Source of the DNA: Prevotellaceae bacterium
Lineage (GTDB): Bacteria > Bacteroidota > Bacteroidia > Bacteroidales > Bacteroidaceae
Assembly: GCA_021153165.1 (NCBI GenBank)
Contig: JAGKTZ010000024.1
Coordinates: 1 to 26,727 of the forward strand
Length of the DNA: 26,727 nucleotides
Direction: 5' to 3'
The notes below the pieces were generated by a model. The model was not told the DNA's origin. It did not search any database and worked only from the letters and a program-made list of their open reading frames with translations. This document shows positions 16,901 to 23,465 of this stretch, piece by piece. Each line of letters starts with the position of its first letter. Positions within the stretch are counted from its first letter, which is position 1. The translations under genes and the position numbers were made by a program.

Positions 16901-18231
16901 TCAACAATAAGAATGCAGCTCATCAAGAGGGATCCGAACTGTATGCTATCCGCAATTCGTATTTCCAAAACGGACGTGCCAAAGCACCAATCCCCTTGCA
17001 TGCATTCAGGGCAGAAGCCTTGCGACACTTGGAGCAAATTCTTGTCTCAATTAAGGCGAAAAACAAAGTGGTTACCCTCAATGTCAATAAAGTACATAAA
17101 CCTAAGGGAGGTACCTATACAAAGGTACAACTCACACCTCGTGGACAATTGCACAACGAAACTATCTATGGCAGCCGCAGAGAATATGCGACAAAGGAAG
17201 AAACTGTAGGTTCTGCCTTTGATATGGAAAAGATTGCAACCGTCTGCAAGGCAATATATCGCGAGGCCTTGCTTTGGCGCCTTAATGAATTTGGCGGAGA
17301 TCCCAAGAAAGCATTTACAGGAAAGAATGCTTTGGATAAGAACCCCATTTGGTTGAACGAAGCACATACGAAGGCTGTTCCATCCAAGGTAAAAACCGTA
17401 AGTTTTGATACGACCTACACCATTCGCAAGGACATTTCGCCCGACTTGAATGTAGCTAAGGTGGTGGATGCCAAAATTCGCAAATTACTCGAAGCGCGTC
17501 TCGAAGCATTTGGAGGCGACCCTAAGAAAGCATTTACCAATTTAGAGGAAAATCCGATATGGTTAAATCAGGCGCAAGGTATATGTATCAAGCGAGTCAC
17601 AATCTATGGTGTGAGCAATGCGCAATCACTTCATGACAAACGTGACAAAGAGGGACGCCTGGTGCTCGACGAACAAGGTAAAACAATACCGGTAGATTTC
17701 GTGAATACATCCAACAATCACCATGTTGCTATCTATCAAAAACCAGTACTTGACAAGAAGGGGAATCCCATCCTCGACGAAAATGGTGAACCTCGCATGG
17801 AGTTGGATGAACGTGTAGTCTCCTTCTACGAGGCAGTGGCGCGCGTCAATCAAGGCCTTCCTGCTGTTGATAGGGAATACAAACGTGACGAGGGGTGGAA
17901 ATTCCTCTACACCATGAAGCAAAATGAATATTTCGTATTTCCGAATGAAACAACAGGTTTTGATCCGAGAGAAGTTGATTTGCTGGATCCCAATAATTAT
18001 GCATTGATAAGCCCGAATTTGTTTAGGGTGCAGACTATGTCAAAGGTAATGTATGGTAATAGTACGGTAAGAGACTATAAGTTTAGGCATCATTTGGAAA
18101 CAACAGTTTGCGATATGAAAGAACTACGGGATTTAACGTATAAACAATATAAATCATTGCAGTTTCTTAGAAATATAATTAAAGTTCGCATCAACCATAT
18201 TGGTGAAATTGTTTCTGTCGGAGAATATTAA
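13912..18231 (+). CDS. cas9: CRISPR-associated endonuclease Cas9, type II-C
   Basis: Cas9 cuts DNA guided by crRNA:tracrRNA. The 1439-aa protein is long for II-C but usual for Bacteroidetes. RuvC-I is ILGLDLGTTSIGWAL with catalytic D8; an Arg-rich bridge helix follows at about residues 60-82 (NQVRRLKRGAHRNLLRYKQR). RuvC-II has E732 (IRVELAREL). HNH has H816 (DIEHIIPKARLFDD) and N839 (VNINKG), aligning with Neisseria H588 and N611. RuvC-III has H979 and D982 (HHAMDAL). All catalytic residues are intact, so nuclease activity is expected. The C-terminal region contains a repeated segment with FGGDPKKAFT (about 1119-1151 and 1192-1221). No csn2 or cas4 is present. A terminator follows directly, so cas9 may be a separate transcript. 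Confidence 0.97.
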   Translation: MKRILGLDLGTTSIGWALVNEAEHESEQSSIIKLGVRVNPLTVDESSNFEKGKAVETNQVRRLKRGAHRNLLRYKQRRATLLSILRKNGFITDQTLLSENGANSTYETYNLRAKAVVDKISLEEFARVLLMINKKRGYKSSRKAKSGEDGKLIDGMTIAKRLYDENITPGQLCFQILSEGKKVLPDFYRSDLQQEFDRIWDYQAQFYPEVLTFELKERLVGKNASQTWDTLAQYFVWTEQRKVWNETLAQNEVKDVVFQLTKPNRKVKGVELKKENYEWRHKALSEKMHPENLAIVFQEINADINKSSGYLGAISDRSKNLFFNNITVGQYLMSRLNENRHNSLKNLVFYRQDYMDEFETIWESQARFHSQLTPELKAEIRDVVIFYQRRLKSQKSLISMCEFERQEKEVVCNGKTKTIVVGSRVVPRSSLLFQDFKIWQTLNNVEVIVVDDFGKKKRAKKNIISPSNATEATETLELEGRRRLTQEEKEMLAEELSIKAELKKSQVLNLLFGKTESLDLNFECLKGNTTGHSLYQAFSKMMDLSGHEPLDFKKSTSDLKSQTYAVFKTLGWNCNILDTQIYLDKALDEQTSYKLWHLLYSFEGDNSATGDSKLKEKLTTLCNCPADYVGPLMDIVFEDDYGSLSAKAIRKILPYMKEGCGYDVACTYAGYRHSASSLTKEEIEQKELLDQLELLPKNALRNPVVEKILNQMVNVVNEIINTYGRPDEIRVELARELKKNQKEREQMTKAISVATKQQEQIRELLQKEFGISNPSRNDIIRYRLYEELKANGYKTLYSDIYIPREKLFSKEIDIEHIIPKARLFDDSFSNKTLEYRSVNINKGSQTAYDFVRETYGEEGLKRYLSACTSLFAQQKTKLKKLKMTEAEIPADFIDRDLRNTQYIAKRALSMLHTICRSVVATSGSITEQLRKDWELIDVMKELNWDKYAAIGKVSYHQDRDGRQIGRITDWTKRNDHRHHAMDALTVAFTKPAFVQYFNNKNAAHQEGSELYAIRNSYFQNGRAKAPIPLHAFRAEALRHLEQILVSIKAKNKVVTLNVNKVHKPKGGTYTKVQLTPRGQLHNETIYGSRREYATKEETVGSAFDMEKIATVCKAIYREALLWRLNEFGGDPKKAFTGKNALDKNPIWLNEAHTKAVPSKVKTVSFDTTYTIRKDISPDLNVAKVVDAKIRKLLEARLEAFGGDPKKAFTNLEENPIWLNQAQGICIKRVTIYGVSNAQSLHDKRDKEGRLVLDEQGKTIPVDFVNTSNNHHVAIYQKPVLDKKGNPILDENGEPRMELDERVVSFYEAVARVNQGLPAVDREYKRDEGWKFLYTMKQNEYFVFPNETTGFDPREVDLLDPNNYALISPNLFRVQTMSKVMYGNSTVRDYKFRHHLETTVCDMKELRDLTYKQYKSLQFLRNIIKVRINHIGEIVSVGEY

Positions 18232-18241
18232 ATAGACCAAT

Positions 18242-18273
18242 GGGATTATTGCTAATGCAGTAATCCCTTTTTT
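18242..18273 (+). terminator. Intrinsic terminator between cas9 and cas1
   Basis: GGGATTATTGC (18242-18252) pairs with GCAGTAATCCC (18257-18267), an 11-bp stem with one T-G wobble and loop TAAT, followed by six T. This is a textbook terminator placed 11 bp after the cas9 stop and 36 bp before cas1. Confidence 0.85.
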
Positions 18274-18308
18274 GTCTCTTTTGTTTAACCTTTAAATCTT
18301 TTGTCACT

Positions 18309-19250
18309 ATGATTAAACGAACCTTGTATTTTGGCAATCCTACCTATTTGTCATTGCGCAATAAGCAACTGGTGATTAAGATGCCGGAAGTAGAAAGCAA
18401 CTCCGGACTAGTAGAATGTATAAAGGAAAAGGCGGTAATAACGAAACCCATCGAGGACATCGGTGTTGTGGTGTTGGATAATAAGCGCATCACCCTCACT
18501 ACGGGAGTGATGGATGCTCTGCTTGCCAACAACTGTGCCCTCATTACTTGTGACGACAGAGGGATGCCTGTGGGGCTGATGCTCCCTCTTTGTGGTAATA
18601 CCACTCAGAGCGAACGCTTCCGTCTGCAGATAGAGGCCTCCCTGCCTTTGAAAAAACAATTGTGGCAGCAAACAGTGCAATGCAAAATAAACAATCAGGC
18701 TGCAGTGTTGCAGAAGTGTAGAGATATAGAAGTGAATTGTATGCGCGTATGGGCAAAGGATGTGAGGAGTGGCGACTCTGACAATTTGGAAGGACGAGCT
18801 GCTGCTTATTACTGGAAGCACCTTTTTGGTCAATATATAGAAGGATTCGTACGCGATCGTGATGGCGTGTCCCCCAACAATCTGCTTAATTATGGATATG
18901 CCATCTTGCGTGCTGTTATTGCCCGTGCGCTCGTGTCCAGTGGCTTATTACCTACATTAGGTATTCATCATCACAATCGCTACAATGCCTATTGCTTGGC
19001 AGATGATATAATGGAACCCTATCGACCTTATGTGGATGAGCATGTATTCAAGCTGGTTCAACGCAAAGGACTTCCAGGCAAAGAATTGACGCGTGAGTGG
19101 AAGGCAGAATTGCTTGTGATTCCTACCCTTGATGTGTTGATAGGTGGCACGCGTAGTCCGCTCATGGTTGCTGCAACTCAAACTACTGTATCTCTTAATA
19201 AATGCTTTAGTGGAGAACTGAGAAAAGTGGTATATCCCGAGATAAAGTAA
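18309..19250 (+). CDS. cas1: CRISPR-associated integrase Cas1
   Basis: Cas1 with Cas2 inserts new spacers at the leader end of the array. The 313-aa protein shows the type II Cas1 features. The metal-binding residues are E161 (NLEGRAAAYYW), a His cluster H220-H222 (LGIHHHNRYNAYCLADD) and E236 (IMEPYRPYVD), the usual E-H-E/D set. The N-terminal beta domain runs to about residue 95. It starts after an intrinsic terminator, so it needs either read-through from cas9 or its own promoter; I see no clear TAnnTTTG box in the gap. Confidence 0.96.
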   Translation: MIKRTLYFGNPTYLSLRNKQLVIKMPEVESNSGLVECIKEKAVITKPIEDIGVVVLDNKRITLTTGVMDALLANNCALITCDDRGMPVGLMLPLCGNTTQSERFRLQIEASLPLKKQLWQQTVQCKINNQAAVLQKCRDIEVNCMRVWAKDVRSGDSDNLEGRAAAYYWKHLFGQYIEGFVRDRDGVSPNNLLNYGYAILRAVIARALVSSGLLPTLGIHHHNRYNAYCLADDIMEPYRPYVDEHVFKLVQRKGLPGKELTREWKAELLVIPTLDVLIGGTRSPLMVAATQTTVSLNKCFSGELRKVVYPEIK

Positions 19251-19254
19251 AGAT

Positions 19255-19587
19255 ATGGATCGATTAAGTGAGTATCGTGTTATGTGGGTGTTGGTATTCT
19301 TTGATCTCCCCACCGAAACACTGCGCGACCGCAAGGCTGCTACTAAGTTTCGGAAACAAATTGTCCAAGATGGTTTCACCATGTTTCAATTTTCTATCTA
19401 TATACGCCATTGTGCCAGTAGTGAAAATGCACAAGTTCACGTAAAACGGATTAAATCGTATTTGCCTGAATATGGGAAAGTTGGTATTTTGACCATCACA
19501 GACAAACAATTTGGGGCAATTCAGTTGTTTCATGGGAAAAAGACACAAATGCCTCAATTACCAGGATTGCAATTAGAATTGTTCTAA
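19255..19587 (+). CDS. cas2: CRISPR-associated protein Cas2
   Basis: Cas2 is the dimeric scaffold of the Cas1-Cas2 integration complex. The 110-aa protein has a ferredoxin-like fold beginning YRVMWVLVFFDLPTET, with the conserved Asp D17 at the end of the first strand, then FRKQIVQDGFTMFQFSIYIR. The end KKTQMPQLPGLQLELF is typical of the II-C family in Bacteroidetes. It starts 4 bp after the cas1 stop, so the two are co-transcribed. Confidence 0.95.
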   Translation: MDRLSEYRVMWVLVFFDLPTETLRDRKAATKFRKQIVQDGFTMFQFSIYIRHCASSENAQVHVKRIKSYLPEYGKVGILTITDKQFGAIQLFHGKKTQMPQLPGLQLELF

Positions 19588-19601
19588 TCTATTCTAATTC
19601 A

Positions 19602-19635
19602 AAAGGACTGCAAAAACAACTTGCAGTCCTTTCTT
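19602..19635. terminator. Strong hairpin between cas2 and the array, possibly bidirectional
   Basis: AAAGGACTGCAA (19602-19613) and TTGCAGTCCTTT (19621-19632) form a perfect 12-bp stem with a 7-nt loop. TTTCTT follows on the plus strand and TTTTGAATT on the minus strand. It should stop cas1-cas2 transcription and may also stop minus-strand pre-crRNA coming out of the array. Confidence 0.8.
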
Positions 19636-19713
19636 GAGGTAAAAACTAATGTGATTTTTTCTTTTCTAATTTGCAATGTAAACATCTGAAAATTATCATG
19701 ATATGAAGATTGT
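19633..19713. promoter_or_regulatory. Putative array leader
   Basis: This 81-bp AT-rich stretch separates the cas2 terminator from repeat 1. It lies at the end opposite the degenerate repeat, so it is the probable spacer-integration side. It contains TGTAAACA (19677-19684), the same 8 bases as in the operator half-site near the HTH-ImmA gene. Confidence 0.55.
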
Positions 19714-21298
19714 GATGTTTCTACCTATGCAAAAATACTAATTTGAAAGCAATTCACAACGCAGAACCCATCAAAAAAGAACAACCAAAAGATGTTTCTA
19801 CCTATGCAAAAATACTAATTTGAAAGCAATTCACAACTGCTATTTATCAAAAGCCAATAAAGGAGCGATGTTTCTACCTATGCAAAAATACTAATTTGAA
19901 AGCAATTCACAACGTCGATGCTTATGATGTTCTTTACAGCAGCGATGTTTCTACCTATGCAAAAATACTAATTTGAAAGCAATTCACAACTCAGAGATGG
20001 AGGATTTCGAGACGGTGGACGATGTTTCTACCTATGCAAAAATACTAATTTGAAAGCAATTCACAACGCAAAGGGGAAGTATATCCATCACGTTGTAGAT
20101 GTTTCTACCTATGCAAAAATACTAATTTGAAAGCAATTCACAACGTATCTTTCGTGCTGCTTTGGTTTTCTACGGATGTTTCTACCTATGCAAAAATACT
20201 AATTTGAAAGCAATTCACAACGCTTTGGCCGCTTTTATGGTTGTAAATCTGATGTTTCTACCTATGCAAAAATACTAATTTGAAAGCAATTCACAACATA
20301 AATGCTTATGATGTTCTTTACAGCAGCGATGTTTCTACCTATGCAAAAATACTAATTTGAAAGCAATTCACAACGCTAATTCACAACTATACCGCCTGGC
20401 GCTCGATGTTTCTACCTATGCAAAAATACTAATTTGAAAGCAATTCACAACGGTAGCTGTGATTTTTTATAGTCATCGTCTGATGTTTCTACCTATGCAA
20501 AAATACTAATTTGAAAGCAATTCACAACGCTTTGGCCGCTTTTTTTGTATGCGAACGCGATGTTTCTACCTATGCAAAAATACTAATTTGAAAGCAATTC
20601 ACAACGCAGCTACCGACTTTTAACGACCTTGTGCGGATGTTTCTACCTATGCAAAAATACTAATTTGAAAGCAATTCACAACTGAAAAGAGTAAAAAACT
20701 TCTGCATGAAATGATGTTTCTACCTATGCAAAAATACTAATTTGAAAGCAATTCACAACATGGAAAGATTGACTAATAAATGTCCTGGCGATGTTTCTAC
20801 CTATGCAAAAATACTAATTTGAAAGCAATTCACAACAGAGCTAATGTAGGTTCTCAAGTTATTGACGATGTTTCTACCTATGCAAAAATACTAATTTGAA
20901 AGCAATTCACAACTGACAAATCCTTCTTATTTAAGACAATAAAGATGTTTCTACCTATGCAAAAATACTAATTTGAAAGCAATTCACAACGCGAGCATCT
21001 GCATCTTGTTCGGCGCTCAGGATGTTTCTACCTATGCAAAAATACTAATTTGAAAGCAATTCACAACCCCTCCGCAGAGGGAGGGCATCAACTGACTGAT
21101 GTTTCTACCTATGCAAAAATACTAATTTGAAAGCAATTCACAACGCATTACAAAAAGAAATCTGGCTAACGTCCGATGTTTCTACCTATGCAAAAATACT
21201 AATTTGAAAGCAATTCACAACGCATTACAAAAAGAAATCTGGCTAACGTCCGATGTTTCTACCTATGCAAAAGTACTAATTTGAAAGCAATTCACAAT
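19714..21298 (-). CRISPR. Type II-C CRISPR array, 21 repeats and 20 spacers
   Basis: The repeat is 47 nt. On the plus strand it begins GATGTTTCTACCTATGC and ends GAAAGCAATTCACAAC. The functional orientation is minus (GTTGTGAATTGC first), judged from the tracrRNA anti-repeat. Spacers are 30 nt except spacers 2 and 7 (29 nt). Repeats start at 19714, 19791, 19867, 19944, 20021, 20098, 20175, 20251, 20328, 20405, 20482, 20559, 20636, 20713, 20790, 20867, 20944, 21021, 21098, 21175 and 21252. The first 20 repeats appear identical. Repeat 21 has two substitutions (position 22 A to G, position 47 C to T) and marks the old end. Spacers 19 and 20 are identical; 3/8 and 7/11 are related pairs. Each repeat carries a promoter-like motif on the minus strand. 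Confidence 0.98.
21252..21298 (-). repeat. Degenerate terminal CRISPR repeat
   Basis: This last repeat differs from the others at position 22 (A to G) and position 47 (C to T). In minus-strand orientation it is the first repeat of the transcript, and its promoter-like box changes from TATTTTTG to TACTTTTG, still fitting TAnnTTTG. Confidence 0.9.
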
Positions 21299-21327
21299 AG
21301 AATTGTTCCTAAAGTGTAACATGGTTG

Positions 21328-21379
21328 AAAAAAAGTAAGAGCTTTTTGAATTTTCGCGACGGCTTGTTTAAAAAAGGTC
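21328..21379. repeat. Dispersed repeat, copy 1
   Basis: AAAAAAGTAAGAGCTTTTTG, then ATTTTCGCGACGG and TTGTTTAAAAAAGGTC, resembles 26386-26435 over about 50 bp at roughly three-quarters identity by eye. It lies just beyond the array. It contains no open frame of note and may belong to an intergenic repeat family of this genome. The whole stretch 21299-21465 has no gene. Confidence 0.4.
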
Positions 21380-21465
21380 TAATGTTTTTTGAAAAAGGTC
21401 TTGGCTTGTGAAATTAATGGTTGAGGTAGGGCGGCGAAGGGGTAATATGCTTCCCTCGGAATGGG

Positions 21466-22188
21466 TCAAAATGTCCACTTTAGAGCGAGGGTGGGGATGG
21501 CATAGAAGCGGTTGTTTATGCCGGTGGTGGGCCAGACGAGGTTGTTGGATATTCTTAACTCGCTGCCTACGCTCAGGTTGAACTGGTCGTCGACACGTTT
21601 CAAGGCATTGAGGTTTACCCAAAATTGGGGTTCGCTACTCAGGACGAGTGAACCATTCACGCGCTTGTCCTGCCATAGGTCGGCATAGCCGATGAAGGAG
21701 CAGAGACCCTTGGCGAAGTGGATGCCCCACACAGTGGTGAGCTGCCACGAGTGGCGGTTGCCTTTGGCCTGTCTGGCCATATATTTATAGAGCAATTGCA
21801 CGGAGAATGTGCGGGTGAAGTCCTTATTTGCCCAATTCCAAGCTGCTCCACCGAGATAGGCGTCGTCGTAACCACCAGCATCGGCGGATAGCCCGCCATT
21901 ATATTCGATATGGACGGCAAAGGGGGCTTTCCAGAACTGCAATTCGCGGGCTATTTCTGCGTAGCCACTTTTCACTGTCTTGTCGGCAAACTCGCCCTCG
22001 GCAAAGAAAAAGGTGCTGCCCCATTTGTCGGGAGTGAAATTTTCGATAGTGGCTATCCAGTGTGGACGGTTGGAGAGTTGTTCGCCATGAATAGCCTGGC
22101 CGAAGTCATAGTGCAACTGCACGTTGAGCTGAGCTAAGATAGGCAGGGCGCAAAGTGTGAAAAAGAGGGAAAAGGCGAACTTCTTCAT
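21466..22188 (-). CDS. DUF5020-like outer-membrane beta-barrel protein
   Basis: The 240-aa protein has an N-terminal signal peptide (MKKFAFSLFFTLCALPILAQ, cleavage after about residue 19-20) and ends in Phe (LALKWTF), the usual C-terminal signature of outer-membrane barrels. Alternating hydrophobic and polar strands and motifs such as LHYDFGQ, NFTPDKWGSTFFFAEGEF and ELQFWKAPFAVHIEYNGG resemble the Bacteroidetes family DUF5020, distantly related to nucleoside-channel (Tsx-like) proteins. The substrate is unknown. It lies 241 bp downstream of the recombinase gene on the same strand and probably has its own promoter. Confidence 0.8.
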   Translation of the reverse strand: MKKFAFSLFFTLCALPILAQLNVQLHYDFGQAIHGEQLSNRPHWIATIENFTPDKWGSTFFFAEGEFADKTVKSGYAEIARELQFWKAPFAVHIEYNGGLSADAGGYDDAYLGGAAWNWANKDFTRTFSVQLLYKYMARQAKGNRHSWQLTTVWGIHFAKGLCSFIGYADLWQDKRVNGSLVLSSEPQFWVNLNALKRVDDQFNLSVGSELRISNNLVWPTTGINNRFYAIPTLALKWTF

Positions 22189-22269
22189 AGTAGTCTCGTT
22201 TGTATAGGGATTTTTTGATAGGAGGGATGTGATAGGGATATACTTGCAGAAGTCATATATTGGAGCCTG

Positions 22270-22321
22270 CCGCAGAGTCTGTGGTGATGTCTTTGGACAA
22301 AACGCCGAATAGACTCTGTGG
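22270..22321 (-). promoter_or_regulatory. Long inverted repeat upstream of the DUF5020-like gene
   Basis: CCGCAGAGTCT (22270-22280) pairs with AGACTCTGTGG (22311-22321), 11 bp with one wobble. Inside the 30-nt loop, TGTC and GACA form a further 4-bp stem around CAAA. No T-run follows on the minus strand, so it is not a standard terminator. It may be a structured leader of the downstream gene or an operator. Confidence 0.35.
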
Positions 22322-22429
22322 TATACTATAATTGATGGCTAAAAGTATGTGGTCCGATAATTGTTGCTTGATTCGGAGTGATGAATCGTGGTGTTTGTTC
22401 AAAAAAGTCCCATTTCATCGCAAAATTTG

Positions 22430-23380
22430 CTATTCATCGATGTCTTCTTTGCTTTTGTTACGCGGGTGGGCTTTGGCATAGATTTCTTTTAGTTCGGCAA
22501 AGGTGGTGTGGGTATAGATCTCGGTAGTTTTTAGACTCTCGTGGCCGAGCAATTCCTGTACGGCACGCAGGTCTGCCCCATTGTTGAGCATCGTGGTGGC
22601 AAAGGTGTGGCGCAGGATATGTGGCGAACGATGCTTTTGCAGAGTGACCAGCGATAGATAACCTGATACAACCTTGTAGACATCTGCTTCAGATATTCGT
22701 AGACCAGATTTTGATATAAAAAAAGCCCTATTCATCGCATTTTTTGTACATACAGATTGCTTGAGGTGTGCTGCCCTGGCTGTGATGTATGCCGCAAATG
22801 CTTCCTTTAGTTCTTGACCAAATGGGATGATGCGTTGTTTGTTGCGCTTGCCAGTTACCTTGATTTCTCCTGCAGATAGCGCTACGTCCTCAATATTCAA
22901 TCCGATGAGCTCAGCCCGACGTATGCCCGTGCTATAAAAGGTCAGTATGATCAGTCGGTCGCGCATTCCCTCGAATGTGTCGGGAAATTTCGTGTGGTCC
23001 AGGAGCTGGTCGATTTCTTCTTGACGTAGGAAATAGGGTAGTGGTTTGTCTTCTTTGGGGTTCTTGACCAGTCGTGCAGGATTCTTGTCTACTTCTCCCA
23101 TCATCAGTAGATATTTGTAGAAAGAGCGCACCGAACTCAATCGGCGCTTGATGCTGCGAGGGCTGATTTTCTCCTCTCTGCTGGCTACGACCCATCGTCG
23201 GATGAGGTCCGCATCAATATCTTGCCATGTCAAGTTTTCTTCGGTGGAATCGATGAATTTTGCAAAATCAGTTAAGTCTCCCTCGTAGGCTGTCAATGTG
23301 AGTGGAGAGTAGCCCTTGTCTGCCTTTAGGTAGGTCAGAAAGCGCTGCAGGGTGGCCTGATTTTTTTCGTTTGAACTCAT
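22430..23380 (-). CDS. Tyrosine recombinase, XerC/XerD type
   Basis: The 316-aa product (start MSSNEKNQATLQRF at 23380; a longer frame to 23425 adds residues atypical of the family) has the SAM-like core-binding N-domain (about 8-95) and the catalytic domain (about 115-300). The catalytic set is complete: R154 (STGIRRAEL), K178 (VTGKRNKQRIIPF), H254 and R257 (HILRHTFATTML), H280 (LLGHESLKTTEIY) and nucleophile Y289. Length and sequence fit housekeeping XerC/XerD, which resolves chromosome dimers at dif, rather than a phage integrase. No att site, integron or phage gene is near. Assignment to XerC or XerD is not possible by eye. Confidence 0.92.
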   Translation of the reverse strand: MSSNEKNQATLQRFLTYLKADKGYSPLTLTAYEGDLTDFAKFIDSTEENLTWQDIDADLIRRWVVASREEKISPRSIKRRLSSVRSFYKYLLMMGEVDKNPARLVKNPKEDKPLPYFLRQEEIDQLLDHTKFPDTFEGMRDRLIILTFYSTGIRRAELIGLNIEDVALSAGEIKVTGKRNKQRIIPFGQELKEAFAAYITARAAHLKQSVCTKNAMNRAFFISKSGLRISEADVYKVVSGYLSLVTLQKHRSPHILRHTFATTMLNNGADLRAVQELLGHESLKTTEIYTHTTFAELKEIYAKAHPRNKSKEDIDE

Positions 23381-23465
23381 GATAATTGAACGTAAGGATG
23401 CGTGAGGCAGGCATGGCATGAGCATGATAGCCGCACTTGATAGATATTATTCTCTCATTTTTTTA

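Noticed and set aside
16336..17037. A 233-codon open frame on the minus strand inside cas9
   Set aside because: It is wholly antisense to the HNH/RuvC-III coding region, has no family resemblance and no start context; a shadow of cas9.
19588..19713. Search for csn2, cas4 or a fourth cas gene
   Set aside because: No open frame exists between cas2 and the array, and none of the downstream genes is cas-like; the locus fits II-C with cas9, cas1 and cas2 only.
22430..23380. Recombinase as a phage or integron integrase marking an island
   Set aside because: Length and sequence fit housekeeping XerC/XerD, and no attachment sites, tRNA target or phage genes are visible nearby.
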